A DNA stretch of 64,000 bases from Sphingobium sp. (GTDB lineage Bacteria > Pseudomonadota > Alphaproteobacteria > Sphingomonadales > Sphingomonadaceae), in contig CP136575.1 in NCBI GenBank assembly GCA_035196065.1, positions 1,269,001 through 1,333,000 of the forward strand, given 5' to 3'. How positions within the stretch are numbered: the stretch's first letter is position 1; every line of letters starts with the position of its first letter. The position numbers and the translations under genes are program-made. Shown here one piece after another: positions 31,924 to 41,280 of this stretch. The notes beneath the pieces were generated by a model. It was given only the letters and a program-made list of their open reading frames with translations. It made no database searches and had not been told where the DNA came from.

Positions 31924-32640
31924 ATGGACGGTTCGATGACGCGCGCCCGCAAATGCCTGATTGCGATTTACGACATGGATAAAACCATAACGAGACGCGC
32001 GACCTACAACGGCTTCCTGATCCACATGGCGTGGCACAAATCGCCCCTGCGGCTCTTTCTTTTGCCCCTCCTGCCCTTTGGCTTGCTGCTATACGCGCTG
32101 CATGTCTGGGATCGGTCGAGGCTCAAACAATTTGCTCAGCGCCTGCTGATTGGCAGCAGGGTGCCCAAATCCCAATTTGCTCGACATCTTGAACGGCATG
32201 CAGACATTGTGCTTGGCAGCAATGTTTATGCTGAGGCGAAAATGCGCATCGATGGCGAGAAGGCGGAGGGCTATCGCCATGTTATTGCAACCGCATCCTA
32301 CCGTCTTTACGTCGAGGCGATCGCCGCGCGGCTGGGTTTTGATTTTGTAATCGCAACCGAACTTGCCACCGATGATAGTGGGCATGTGCTTGCCCGGATC
32401 GATGGCCATAACTGTTACGACAATGCCAAGCTCGACCGGGTCAAGGCGTGGATGGCCCAAGAAGGTCTAAGCCGCGAGGATTGCCATGTTCGCGCTTATT
32501 CCGATCATATCTCTGACGCGCCTTTGCTGGACTTTGCTGATGAGGCCTTTGCCACCAATCCGCATCAACCATTGGCACAATTGGCGCGCGAACGCGGCTG
32601 GCCGATACTCGACTGGCGCGACGGCAATCCTGCAACTTAA
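31924..32640 (+). CDS. HAD-IB family phosphatase
   Basis: 238 aa from ATG 31924 (a GTG at 31912 and ATG 31936 are alternatives). HAD motif I is YDMDKTIT (nucleophile Asp), motif II ATAS, and the DDS/D-rich part HVRAYSDHISDAPLLDFAD gives motif IV. It resembles SerB-like HAD-IB enzymes. Phosphoserine or a lipid phosphate are possible substrates. The gene is divergent from the mla operon with a 69-bp gap. Confidence 0.88.
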   Translation: MDGSMTRARKCLIAIYDMDKTITRRATYNGFLIHMAWHKSPLRLFLLPLLPFGLLLYALHVWDRSRLKQFAQRLLIGSRVPKSQFARHLERHADIVLGSNVYAEAKMRIDGEKAEGYRHVIATASYRLYVEAIAARLGFDFVIATELATDDSGHVLARIDGHNCYDNAKLDRVKAWMAQEGLSREDCHVRAYSDHISDAPLLDFADEAFATNPHQPLAQLARERGWPILDWRDGNPAT

Positions 32641-32642
32641 AA

Positions 32643-32744
32643 TCAGAGGCTGTCCAGTTCTTGCTTGAAATCAGCGATCAGGTCTTTGATCCCAATTGAT
32701 ATCCGCGCCCGATTATCGGCTCCAGCTAGAACCGTCCACACCAT
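32643..32744 (-). pseudogene. Possible remnant of a Cys/Met-metabolism PLP enzyme C-terminus
   Basis: On the minus strand, 33 codons end in RISIGIKDLIADFKQELDSL-stop. This looks like the usual C-terminal end of PF01053-type PLP enzymes (R-x-S-V-G-I-E-D-x-x-D-L-I-A-D-x-x-Q-A-L). Nothing upstream extends it in frame beyond a few codons, so it would be a gene relic. The rest of the 122-bp gap 32641-32762 has no recognisable feature. Low certainty, by resemblance only. Confidence 0.3.
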
Positions 32745-32762
32745 GGATTGCTTCGATTGAAA

Positions 32763-34178
32763 CTAGATTGCCGTGCTGTGGAAGCTGGCGACTAACCAAA
32801 CGACACCGACAATTAGCGGGATGCCGAACAGATCGATCAGGAACCCCGATTTGAGCATTTTGGGCAATGCGACATGCCCCGTTGACCAGGCAATGGCATT
32901 GGGCCCGGTTCCCGAAGGCATCATGAATCCCCAACTGGCAGCGATCGACGCGCACATCGCTAGCAGCCAAGGATCGGAACCCGTCGCGGCAACAAGGCCT
33001 GCCACCACCGGCATGACGCCGCTTGCTGTAGCGACATTGCTGGCAAATTCGGTGATCAAGATGACCAGCGCGGTGATCGCGAAAGCGATGATCAGCGGGT
33101 GCACGCCTGCCAGCGGCTTGAGCGCTTCGCCCAGCCATGCAGCGAGGCCGGATTCTGCGATGCCGGCTGCAAGCGCAAGGCCGCCGCCAAACATCATGAT
33201 CACGCCCCAGGGCGCCCTGTCGGCTTCCTTCCAGTTCAGCAGCGGCCGGTCGCTGCCATCAGGTATCACAAACAGCAGCAGGGCGCAGGCAATGGCGATT
33301 GTGCCATCGGTAACCGAACCTTTGGGCAGCGCGCTTTCCAACTGCGGCTGCATCAACCATAATGCGATGACAACCAGGATCAGCGGAAGAAGGCGCTTTT
33401 CGGCTTTGCTCCAATTGCCTGCAGACCCGATCGCACTTTTTGCGGCTTGGGGATCGAACGGTTTCGCATCGATGCGTTGCACCTTTGCGAGAATCCATGC
33501 GGTCAATGGCACCGCGACGAGCAATATCGGCACGCCAAAGCTCATCCAGGCGACGAAGCTAATCTCGAGCGACAGTTGTTTTTCAATCAACCCGGCAGAA
33601 ATGGCATTGGTCGGCGATCCTACCAATGTGCCCAGACCGCCGAGCGATGCGGCAAAGGCAACGCCAAGCACGAGCGCGCCTGCCATACCCTCGCTATCAT
33701 CTTCAGTGATCCCGCCCGCCGCGATCACGGCAAGAGCAATGGGCATCATGATCAGCGACGTTGACGTGTTCGATATCCACATCGACAGGAAAGCCGTTGC
33801 GGCCATGAAGGCGAGCAACAGGCCGAAGCTGCTTTTCCCGGCAAAGCTCAGGATTGCAAGCGCGACACGTCTATGCATCCCTGTCCGTTCAATCGCGAGC
33901 GCGAAAAAGGCTCCGCCAAGGATAAGGAACAGGATCGGTGAATAATATTCCTTGGCTACGTCCCCCGCGCTCATAATTCCCATGAAAGGTAGCGCCAGAA
34001 ATGGAAGCAATGCCGTTGCCGTTAGCGGCAAGGCTTCGGTCATCCACCAGATCGCCATCAGCACGGTCAGCGCGGCGACATGCCACGCGCTCACGGCCAT
34101 GGATGCGGGCGGCCCAAGGACAAGCATCACCATGAAGACGGCAATGCCGCCCCACAATCCTGCCGTTTTTGCAGTCAC
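32763..34178 (-). CDS. SLC13/DASS-family sodium-coupled anion symporter
   Basis: 471 aa with about 11-12 membrane segments. The two DASS signatures are present: MWISNTSTSLIMMPIALAV and ITEFASNVATASGVMPVVAG (both SN-motifs of the Na+/substrate sites). The MTEALPLTATALLPFLALP stretch is also typical. Substrates in the family are dicarboxylates, citrate or sulfate; dicarboxylate uptake is most likely but not provable here. Confidence 0.9.
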   Translation of the reverse strand: MTAKTAGLWGGIAVFMVMLVLGPPASMAVSAWHVAALTVLMAIWWMTEALPLTATALLPFLALPFMGIMSAGDVAKEYYSPILFLILGGAFFALAIERTGMHRRVALAILSFAGKSSFGLLLAFMAATAFLSMWISNTSTSLIMMPIALAVIAAGGITEDDSEGMAGALVLGVAFAASLGGLGTLVGSPTNAISAGLIEKQLSLEISFVAWMSFGVPILLVAVPLTAWILAKVQRIDAKPFDPQAAKSAIGSAGNWSKAEKRLLPLILVVIALWLMQPQLESALPKGSVTDGTIAIACALLLFVIPDGSDRPLLNWKEADRAPWGVIMMFGGGLALAAGIAESGLAAWLGEALKPLAGVHPLIIAFAITALVILITEFASNVATASGVMPVVAGLVAATGSDPWLLAMCASIAASWGFMMPSGTGPNAIAWSTGHVALPKMLKSGFLIDLFGIPLIVGVVWLVASFHSTAI

Positions 34179-34224
34179 TCAGTCTCTCCCCTTGCGCGCC
34201 GATTATGATGGCACCCCCAAACGG

Positions 34225-35007
34225 TCAAATGGCCTTTAATCCGATCAACGAAATCTGACGGCCATATCCCGCTTCATTTTTGTGGCAGCTGCGGCGGTAG
34301 CTGTAAAACCGCTCTGGCTGCGAATAGGTGTCTTCGCTCAAGCATGCGATCCGTCTGATACCGGCACTTGCTAGCCTGGCGGCGACATAGCCTTCGATAT
34401 CGAACTGGTAATGCTGCGCTTTGCCATCTGCAAAGAAGCGTTCATTGGCCTCATCCGCCTCGACAAAGCGACGAAAGAAACCTTCGTCCACCTCATAGCT
34501 TTTCTGCAAGATGCACGGACCGATCGCACATACAATGCGATCGCGGTGCGCGCCCAGTTTTTCCATCGCGGCGATGGTGTTGTCGGTGATGCCATTGATC
34601 GCACCCTTCCAGCCTGCGTGCGCCGCGCCCACCACCCCCGCTTCGCTATCGGCAAACAGCACGGGAACGCAATCCGCTGTGACGATACCGAGCAACAGGC
34701 CGGGGCGGTCGGTCGCGAGAGCATCGGCCCGGGGTGGATCGTCGCCCAAGGCTGCCGCATCTGCGATGATAACATCTGCAGAGTGTATCTGATAGACCCG
34801 CGCAAGTTTCGCACCGGGCAGAACAGCATCGGCAGCGCGCCGACGGTTTTCTATGACCGCTGCCCGTTCGTCTTCCGAACCGAGCCCGACATTCAGACCT
34901 GCATAGATGCCAGTTGATACGCCGCCCCGCCTGCCTAGAAATGCATGTGGAACAGAAGCGAGAGCATCGCTGCGCAATGTTTCAGGTTGCAAGCTGACTT
35001 CGGCCAT
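34225..35007 (-). CDS. pgeF: Polyphenol oxidase / purine nucleoside phosphorylase family (YfiH, PgeF)
   Basis: 260 aa from ATG 35007 (MAEVSLQPETLRSDAL). Cu-oxidase_4/YfiH family: FLGRRGGVSTGIYAGLNVGLGSED, YQIHSADV (His), LGIVTADCVPVLFAD (Cys) and AAHAGWKGAINGIT (His) hold the active-site His-Cys-His. GPCILQKSYEVDEGF and YSYRRSCHKNEAGYGRQISLI end the family pattern. Family members are active on purine nucleosides or may edit peptidoglycan precursors. Confidence 0.92.
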   Translation of the reverse strand: MAEVSLQPETLRSDALASVPHAFLGRRGGVSTGIYAGLNVGLGSEDERAAVIENRRRAADAVLPGAKLARVYQIHSADVIIADAAALGDDPPRADALATDRPGLLLGIVTADCVPVLFADSEAGVVGAAHAGWKGAINGITDNTIAAMEKLGAHRDRIVCAIGPCILQKSYEVDEGFFRRFVEADEANERFFADGKAQHYQFDIEGYVAARLASAGIRRIACLSEDTYSQPERFYSYRRSCHKNEAGYGRQISLIGLKAI

Positions 35008-35081
35008 AGCCCTTCTTTGCAGCACGCCTGCGGCTTGGCAATAAGCTTGACGTGACTGGCGGCAGTGTCAATGGAGGCACA

Positions 35082-35906
35082 ATGACCGGCACGATGCTGA
35101 TTTTCGGAATGGGCTACACGTCAAGTCACCTCGCCGAGCGGCTTCGGAAGGATGGCTGGCAGGTTGCCGGCACGAGGCGCGCAGCCGGGCAGGGCGCGAT
35201 TGCTTTCGATGACCGCGAGGCGGTCCTTGCGGCGATTGCGAAGTCCAGTCACATCCTGTCCAGCGTGCCACCCATGCAGGCCGGTGGTGATCCTGTGATC
35301 GACCTTTATGGAGATGTCATCGCCGCAAGCGAAGCGGAATGGGTAGGCTATCTTTCGTCAACCGGCGTGTATGGGGATACTAGTGGCGCCTGGGTGGATG
35401 AAAGCGGCGCCGTTGGGATTGGACGACGCATCGCGCGGGCCGATGCGGATAAGGCATGGCAGCGCCTTCGCACCGATGTTTGTGTGTTCCGACTGCCGGG
35501 GATCTACGGGCCGGGCCGATCGGCGCTGGACCGGGTGCGGGAAGGCAAGGCGCATCGCATCGACCTTCCGGAGCAGGTATTCAGCCGTGTGCATGTCGAC
35601 GATATCGTCTCGGGTGTTATCGCGAGCTTCCGGCAGAGGGCCGGCGTTTATAATCTTTCGGACAATCTGCCCTGCCATCAGAACGCTGTAATCGAATATG
35701 CCGCTGCCTTGCTTGGGCTAGAATTGCCACCAATGCAGTCGATTGACGAGGCAGGTCTCTCGCCGATGGCACGCGGCTTTTACGCAGAGAACCGGCGCAT
35801 ATCGAATGGCAAGGCACAACGGCTTCTGGAATGGCGGCCAGCCTATGGCGACTACCGCCAGGGCCTCGAAGCGATCCTGTCAGCCGAAAAGGCCGAACAT
35901 ATTTAA
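35082..35906 (+). CDS. SDR-type NAD(P)-binding protein (extended/atypical, YeeZ-like)
   Basis: 274 aa from ATG 35082 (GGAGG before it). Rossmann start MLIFGMGYTSSHLAERLRKDGWQVAGTRR with the GxGxxxxxLA pattern of atypical SDRs. The active-site region is WVGYLSSTGVYGDTSGAWVDE, with Ser-x-x-x-Tyr placement and a substrate loop FRLPGIYGPGRSALDRV. Function unknown; family members include sugar-nucleotide epimerase-like proteins. A 3-bp overlap with the convergent exporter gene. Confidence 0.85.
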   Translation: MTGTMLIFGMGYTSSHLAERLRKDGWQVAGTRRAAGQGAIAFDDREAVLAAIAKSSHILSSVPPMQAGGDPVIDLYGDVIAASEAEWVGYLSSTGVYGDTSGAWVDESGAVGIGRRIARADADKAWQRLRTDVCVFRLPGIYGPGRSALDRVREGKAHRIDLPEQVFSRVHVDDIVSGVIASFRQRAGVYNLSDNLPCHQNAVIEYAAALLGLELPPMQSIDEAGLSPMARGFYAENRRISNGKAQRLLEWRPAYGDYRQGLEAILSAEKAEHI

Positions 35907-36826
35907 CGCGCGCGCATCGCGATGATGAGGCCTAGCGAGGCTAGCAGCGCGCCGCTTGCAGCTATTGCTGTCCATTGATAGCCTTCGAACAATGTCGAGA
36001 GCAGCATGGCAACTACCGGAATCAACACGCTGGTATAGGCAGCCTTTCCCGGACCTATCTGGCGGATCAAGCCGAAATAAAGCGGGAAGGTGACCACCGA
36101 CCCGATAATGGCGAGATAAAGCACCCCGCTGAGATAGCCGGCGCGCAATTCGATCACAGGGGGGCCATGGATTGCAAAGGACCATGCGGCGTTAAACAGT
36201 GCGCCCCAAAGCATTGACCAGGCCAATACCGTCATTGTCGGAAAGCGGCTGACGGAGGGTGCGACTTGAAGCACGTTGGAAACAGACGCGCATAAAACTG
36301 CCAATAGCGTCAGCCCAGCGCCGATTAGCACTTCTTCACCGCCTACTGGTGCTGCTCGATATTCCTGAAGCATCAACAGCGCCACACCCGCTGATGCAAT
36401 GGCCGAGCCAATGACGAAATTCCGGCTGAAGTCGCGGCCAAGCCACCATTTTCCGAGCAAGGCGTTCGGCACGATCAACAGCGCGAAAATGACCGCGACC
36501 AGTCCTGACGTGATATGATGCTCCGCCGCATAGACAAAGTTGAAGTTCAACGCGAACTGCATCAGGCCAAGCAGGATAGTCCATTTCAGGCCATTGGCAT
36601 CGAGCCGAAGGGACTGCCTGCTAAAGGCAGCCAGGACGAACATGCCTGCTGCAGCAACACCAAAGCGGTAACAGACCGACCAGCTGGCCGGCACGGTGCC
36701 TAACTGGTCACGAATGACCAGCCAGGTCGAACCCCAGATCAGCGATACGATTAGAAAAGGGATGGCTACCCGCGCGCTCAAAAGGCCAGGCTCTGCGGCC
36801 ACTGTCGGAGAATGTGCGTTTGTCAT
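35903..36826 (-). CDS. EamA-family (DMT) transporter
   Basis: 307 aa from ATG 36826 (MTNAHSPTVAAEPG). Ten hydrophobic segments in two EamA repeats. First repeat FLIVSLIWGSTWLVIRDQLGTVPASW; second begins around GLTLLAVLCASVSNVLQVA. Substrate unknown (metabolite export is typical). It overlaps the threonine-aldolase stop by 4 bp, so the two form an operon and the exporter may carry an amino acid or related compound. Confidence 0.9.
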   Translation of the reverse strand: MTNAHSPTVAAEPGLLSARVAIPFLIVSLIWGSTWLVIRDQLGTVPASWSVCYRFGVAAAGMFVLAAFSRQSLRLDANGLKWTILLGLMQFALNFNFVYAAEHHITSGLVAVIFALLIVPNALLGKWWLGRDFSRNFVIGSAIASAGVALLMLQEYRAAPVGGEEVLIGAGLTLLAVLCASVSNVLQVAPSVSRFPTMTVLAWSMLWGALFNAAWSFAIHGPPVIELRAGYLSGVLYLAIIGSVVTFPLYFGLIRQIGPGKAAYTSVLIPVVAMLLSTLFEGYQWTAIAASGALLASLGLIIAMRAR

Positions 36827-37824
36827 AGTGCGGCAATCGCTTCTGCCAGCGGCTGGACATCTTCTTCGCGATGGTGCCAACTCGTGACCAGCCGTGCGGC
36901 GTCCGTCCCCCAGTCATAGAAATCATATCCCTGCGCACGCAGTGCCGCTGCCTCGGCTGCACTTAGTCGGATGAAGATTTCATTGGCTTCGACAGGGTGC
37001 AACAGGCGTTCGGGGGCGCTTTGTGCGATGATCGCGGCGGCTTCATTGGCGGTGCGTGCATTTCTCAGCCATAGATTGTCGTCAAGGAAAGCAAGAAGCT
37101 GCGCGGCGAGAAAGCGGCCCTTTGACAGCAGATGCCCAGCCCGCTTGCGCCGATAGCGTGCCGCATCAGCCACGGCGGGATCGAAATAGATCAACGCTTC
37201 GGCGTTCATCCCTCCATTTTTGGCAAAGCCGAAGCTCAATGCATCGACACCGGCGCGCCAGGTAATGTCGGCCAGCGGGCAGCCCAGTGCGGCAACTGCA
37301 TTGCCGAAGCGTGCGCCATCCATGTGCAGCCCAAGGTGCCTTTGCGCGCAAAGGTTTCCGAGCGCGCCGACTTCTTCCGGTCGATAAGCGAGGCCATACT
37401 CGGTTGCGTTGGTGATCGATACAGCAGCTGGCTGGACTTGATGCACATCATCGCGAATTGTTGCGAGCAATGCTTCGATCGTGGTCGGCGTGATCTTCGC
37501 GCCTTCGCCCTCGATTAACATCAGCTTTGCCCCGCCGGTGTAGAAGCCCGGCGCGCCGCATTCATCTACTTCTATATGAGCTTCGCGGTGGCAGATCACG
37601 CCCTGATGCGGCTGGACAAGTGAGGCAAGCGCGAGGCAGTTTGCCGCCGTCCCAGTAGATACCCAAAGCACAGCTACATCATGTTCGAAAAGTTCGGAGA
37701 AAGCTGCGTCCAGCCTTTGGCTTAGCTGGTCACCGTCATAGGCAGTATCGACCTGATTGGCATCGGCGATTGCTGTCATGACCTTTGGGTGCACGGGAGC
37801 GGCATTGTCGGAGAAGAAGCGCAT
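36823..37824 (-). CDS. Low-specificity L-threonine aldolase-like PLP enzyme
   Basis: 333 aa from ATG 37824 (MRFFSDNAAPVHPKVMTAI). Fold-type I beta-eliminating lyase family. FSDNAAPVHPKV, YDGDQLSQRLDAAF, TGTAANCLALA, HREAHIEVDECGA, HMDGARFGNAVAALG and the PLP Lys in SFGFAKNGGMNAEA are all placed as expected. It splits threonine-type beta-hydroxy amino acids to glycine. The motif around Lys is FAKNG rather than the more common GTKNG. Operon with the exporter at 35903. Confidence 0.9.
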   Translation of the reverse strand: MRFFSDNAAPVHPKVMTAIADANQVDTAYDGDQLSQRLDAAFSELFEHDVAVLWVSTGTAANCLALASLVQPHQGVICHREAHIEVDECGAPGFYTGGAKLMLIEGEGAKITPTTIEALLATIRDDVHQVQPAAVSITNATEYGLAYRPEEVGALGNLCAQRHLGLHMDGARFGNAVAALGCPLADITWRAGVDALSFGFAKNGGMNAEALIYFDPAVADAARYRRKRAGHLLSKGRFLAAQLLAFLDDNLWLRNARTANEAAAIIAQSAPERLLHPVEANEIFIRLSAAEAAALRAQGYDFYDWGTDAARLVTSWHHREEDVQPLAEAIAAL

Positions 37825-37956
37825 GGCATCGCACAAGGGCAAAAGCTCTGTCCGGTCAAGACGGTTCAGTTACGAGACGACTATCCTGTCTCACACAAAT
37901 GGGTGGATTATTCTTCGATTTGCTGGTTGAGAGGCCCGCAGTTGAAAGGAAATGCA

Positions 37957-38412
37957 ATGGCCGGGCTTTGGTTTGACGAATTGTCTGTCGGACAGGTTTT
38001 TGATCATCCCATACGTCGAACTGTGACGGAAACCGACAATCTGCTGTTCAGCACGATGACCCACAATCCGGCACAATTGCACCTGGACGAAGAATATATG
38101 AAGCACAGCGATTATGGTCAGCGGATCGTAAACAGTTGCTTCACATTGGGGCTGATGGTCGGGATATCGGTGGGCGATACGACGCTTGGTACTGCTATCG
38201 CCAACCTGGGGTGGGATGAGGTGCGCTTTCCAAAACCTGTGTTCATCGGGGATACATTGAATATTCGCACCACGGTGCTTGAATTGCGGCAATCAAAGTC
38301 GCGGTCTGATGCTGGCATCGTTACCTTCCTGCATGAAGCGTTCAACCAAAAGGCCGACCTTGTGGCGTCGTGTAAGCGGTCTGGCCTGCAACGGCGAAAG
38401 CCTGAGGTATAA
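37957..38412 (+). CDS. MaoC-family (hotdog) dehydratase
   Basis: 151 aa from ATG 37957 with AAAGGAA upstream; the open frame before it is not credible. FDELSVGQVFDHPIRRTVTETDNLLFSTMTHNPAQLHLDEEYMKHSDYGQRIVNSCFTLGLMVGISV is the MaoC hydratase pattern with the catalytic Asn/His region NPAQLHLDE. The neighbour at 38412 overlaps it (TAATG), suggesting coupled function on a C4-C5 acyl-CoA. Confidence 0.9.
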   Translation: MAGLWFDELSVGQVFDHPIRRTVTETDNLLFSTMTHNPAQLHLDEEYMKHSDYGQRIVNSCFTLGLMVGISVGDTTLGTAIANLGWDEVRFPKPVFIGDTLNIRTTVLELRQSKSRSDAGIVTFLHEAFNQKADLVASCKRSGLQRRKPEV

Positions 38413-39308
38413 TGATGCTCCCGATACGCTCCTTCCTGTTTATTCCGGGCGACAGTGAAAAGAAACTGTCCAAGGTTGCTGATTGCGGCGCAGATGCGGT
38501 GATTCTCGATCTCGAAGATGCAGTCGCGCCTGCGAACAAGGTCGCCGCGCGATCGCTGATCACACAATTCCTGATGGAGCGCACAGGGCGGCGGTCGCCG
38601 CAAATTTGGGTGCGCATCAATCCGCTTGATACGGGATTGACCGAGGGAGATCTGGCCGCCGTTGTAGGCGGCAGGCCGGATGGCATTATCCAGCCCAAGA
38701 CGGATCGACCTGCCGACGTGGCCTTGGTGTCGGCCATGCTCGATTCACTTGAGGTCGATCTTGCGCTTCCATTCGGAGGCATACCTATCATTCCGGTTGC
38801 CACCGAAACGGCCATTGCGCCCTTTCATCTTGGCGAATATGCCACGGCGGGTCTGTCACGGCTCGCCGGCCTGACATGGGGTGCCGAAGACCTTGCAACA
38901 GCAATCGGGGCCACCGGTAATCGCGCGGCAGACGGGCAATGGCACTTCACTTTCCAGCTGGCGCGCTCGCTGACCTTGCTCGCCGCACACGCATCAGGCG
39001 TACAGGCCATCGAAACCCTGCATGCCGATTTCCGCGACGATGAGGGCTTGCGGCGCAGCTCACTCTTGGCGCGGCAGGAAGGCTTTAGCGGGCGGCTCGC
39101 GATCCATCCGGCGCAGGTTGCTATCATCAACGAATGCTTCACGCCTTCGCCAGCCGAGGTCGATCATGCCCAAGAAATCCTTGCGGCTTTTGCGGCCAAT
39201 CCGGGGGCAGGAACGGTGGGGCTCGGCGGTAAGATGATCGATATCCCACATCGCAAGCAAGCAGAACGGATGGTTGCAGAGGCCAAGGCTTTCGGCTTGC
39301 TGAAATGA
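38412..39308 (+). CDS. HpcH/HpaI-type CoA-ester lyase (CitE-like)
   Basis: 298 aa. FIPGDSEKKLSKVADCGADAVILDLEDAVAPANKVAAR and WVRINPLDTG, then GIIQPKTDRPADV and LAGLTWGAEDLATAIGATGNR are standard for malyl-/citramalyl-CoA lyase-type enzymes (metal ligands Glu and Asp in LDLEDAV and TWGAEDL). Coupled to the MaoC gene. Such pairs hydrate mesaconyl-like CoA esters and cleave the product; the exact substrate here is inference. Confidence 0.92.
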   Translation: MMLPIRSFLFIPGDSEKKLSKVADCGADAVILDLEDAVAPANKVAARSLITQFLMERTGRRSPQIWVRINPLDTGLTEGDLAAVVGGRPDGIIQPKTDRPADVALVSAMLDSLEVDLALPFGGIPIIPVATETAIAPFHLGEYATAGLSRLAGLTWGAEDLATAIGATGNRAADGQWHFTFQLARSLTLLAAHASGVQAIETLHADFRDDEGLRRSSLLARQEGFSGRLAIHPAQVAIINECFTPSPAEVDHAQEILAAFAANPGAGTVGLGGKMIDIPHRKQAERMVAEAKAFGLLK

Positions 39309-39329
39309 TTATGAAACCCAAAAGCACAG

Positions 39330-40565
39330 GTGGATGAGTTGGTTGAAAATGTGATCATCGTAGGCGGTGGACATGGCGGCGCACAGGCTGCCATCGCCCT
39401 GAGGCAAAACGGATTTGACGGTGATGTGACCATCATCGGACGCGAGGTTGAAATTCCCTACGAGCGCCCTCCCTTGTCCAAAGAATATATGGCGGGTGAA
39501 AAGTCGTTCGAGCGCATCTGCATTCGTCCGGCAGCGTTTTGGGCAGAGAAGAATGTTGAATTGCTGCTGGGCCGCACCGTCGTCAGTGTCGATGCGCAGG
39601 CCAGAAAGGTTGTATTGGATGATGGGAGCAGCCGGACCTATGGCGCATTGATCTGGGCCACTGGGGGCGATCCCCGCCGGCTGGATTGTCCGGGTAGCGA
39701 CCTCGCCGGCGTGCACGGCGTCAGAAATCGTGCAGATGCGGATGCGATCATGGCGGAACTGGCTGACGTCAACCAGGTCGCCGTTATCGGGGGCGGCTAT
39801 ATCGGATTGGAGGCTGCCGCAGTCCTTACCAAGTTCGGGAAGAAGGTTGTGTTGCTGGAGGCTTTGCCGCGCGTGCTGGCTCGCGTTGCCGGCCCGGAAC
39901 TGTCTGCATTTTACGAGTTCGAGCATCGGGGACATGGTGTTGATTTGCGTACCGGTGTGGGCGTCACAGCCATTGAAGGCAAGGGCGGCCGTGTGTGCGG
40001 TGTACAGCTTGTCGATGGCAGCGTGGTCGAGGCGCAGATGGCCATTGTCGGCATCGGTATCATCCCTGCGGTCGAACCTTTGATCACCGCTGGCGCCGCG
40101 GGTGCAAATGGCATTGATGTCGATGAATTTTGCCGGACAAGCCTACCTGACGTTTATGCGATCGGGGACTGTGCGGCGCATGTGAACGCCTTTGCTGGCG
40201 GCGCTCGGATCCGCCTCGAATCGGTGCAGAATGCCAACGATCATGCAACTACCGCAGCGAAGGCGATTTGTGGCGATCCAAGCCCCTATCGCGCCACGCC
40301 ATGGTTCTGGTCCAATCAATATGATCTAAAGCTGCAGACAGTAGGCCTGTCATCGGGGTATGACCAAAGCGTTCTGCGCGGCGATCCTGCCTCGCGCAGC
40401 TTTTCGGTGATCTATCTGAAGGAAGGGCGGGTAATTGCGCTCGACTGCGTCAATATGGTGAAGGATTATGTCCAGGGGCGTAAGCTGGTGGAGGCGTCAG
40501 CCATGATTGCCCCGGCCATGCTTAGTGATAGCGGAACCCCGTTGAAAGACATGATGGCCCAATAA
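39330..40565 (+). CDS. FAD-dependent ferredoxin/rhodocoxin-type reductase
   Basis: 411 aa from GTG 39330. NAD(P)H:ferredoxin reductase of the pyridine nucleotide-disulfide family without redox Cys. FAD site [36 protein letters not shown], second Rossmann [21 protein letters not shown] and the FAD tail motif [11 protein letters not shown]. The C-terminal reductase domain ([33 protein letters not shown]) is normal. It may feed electrons to a Rieske oxygenase or P450 not in this window. Confidence 0.92.
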   Translation: MDELVENVIIVGGGHGGAQAAIALRQNGFDGDVTIIGREVEIPYERPPLSKEYMAGEKSFERICIRPAAFWAEKNVELLLGRTVVSVDAQARKVVLDDGSSRTYGALIWATGGDPRRLDCPGSDLAGVHGVRNRADADAIMAELADVNQVAVIGGGYIGLEAAAVLTKFGKKVVLLEALPRVLARVAGPELSAFYEFEHRGHGVDLRTGVGVTAIEGKGGRVCGVQLVDGSVVEAQMAIVGIGIIPAVEPLITAGAAGANGIDVDEFCRTSLPDVYAIGDCAAHVNAFAGGARIRLESVQNANDHATTAAKAICGDPSPYRATPWFWSNQYDLKLQTVGLSSGYDQSVLRGDPASRSFSVIYLKEGRVIALDCVNMVKDYVQGRKLVEASAMIAPAMLSDSGTPLKDMMAQ

Positions 40566-40635
40566 GGTCATTGCAGCGCTGCCAGTGCTGGCCCTTAACC
40601 GCTCTGCCTCGGCGCGAAATATCGATTTAGGGAAA

Positions 40636-40710
<75 letters not shown>

Positions 40711-40794
40711 GCCGAGAGAGGCGGCCCTATGCGAAGCTGCGTGGCGCTTGTCAACCCGCTTGCAAGCATTTCGCTGCTTTGGCATCGCGATAAA

Positions 40795-40938
40795 ATGACA
40801 AAGTCACAAAACAAATCGCGAGAAGATCGTTTGGCAGAGGCGCTGCGTGCAAATTTGCGTCGTCGCAAGCGCCCCGACGCCGACAACAAGCCGGCCCTGG
40901 TCGCGACCGAGCCCAGCTCTGAAGTGTCGCCAGAATGA
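40795..40938 (+). CDS. Small conserved-type hypothetical protein, 47 aa
   Basis: From ATG 40795 to TGA 40938. Highly charged N-terminal helix (KSREDRLAEALRANLRRRKRP) followed by a disordered acidic end. The pattern RLAEALRxNLRRRK is one I have seen in small sphingomonad proteins of unknown role. No clear Shine-Dalgarno; the ATG lies 85 bp past the tRNA gene on the other strand. Confidence 0.6.
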   Translation: MTKSQNKSREDRLAEALRANLRRRKRPDADNKPALVATEPSSEVSPE

Positions 40939-41046
40939 GCGGTGCTGCGTCGGCGGCCTTTCACTGCGCAGCGCCAGTTTACATCTGTTACGCCTAATGT
41001 TGCTTCTTTTGCAGCCCTGGTCCAATCTGAACTGCAGGAGATGGGC

Positions 41047-41076
41047 AAAAAAAGGCCTGCCACAAGGACAGGCCTT
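41047..41076 (-). terminator. Intrinsic terminator for minus-strand transcription
   Basis: AAGGCCTG (41052-41059) and CAGGCCTT (41069-41076) form an 8-bp stem. On the minus strand it is followed by seven T (A-run at 41047-41053 on plus). No minus-strand gene is seen to the right, so it would end an unannotated transcript. The remaining gap 40939-41280 holds only a 16-bp palindrome (41152-41167). Confidence 0.65.
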
Positions 41077-41151
41077 CAAAGGTCAAGAACTCTGGTCTTT
41101 CGACGTCGAGCCCTTCGGGTCGCAAGAACTGTATGCACCATTTATGTTACA

Positions 41152-41167
41152 ATTTCTTGCAAGAAAT
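41152..41167. promoter_or_regulatory. 16-bp perfect palindrome (operator-like) upstream of pyrD
   Basis: ATTTCTTGCAAGAAAT is perfectly self-complementary. It lies 114 bp before the pyrD start and 75 bp beyond the minus-strand terminator, so it could bind a dimeric regulator acting on pyrD or on the postulated minus-strand RNA. The regulator is unknown. Confidence 0.5.
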
Positions 41168-41280
41168 CGTCATTGTCGCAAGTTACATTTGACATTTATG
41201 GCCAATGTTACGCCTCGTTGCACCATAAAAGGACGTGATAGGGATTGCGCATTAATCGACATCGCTGTCATACCGAATCA

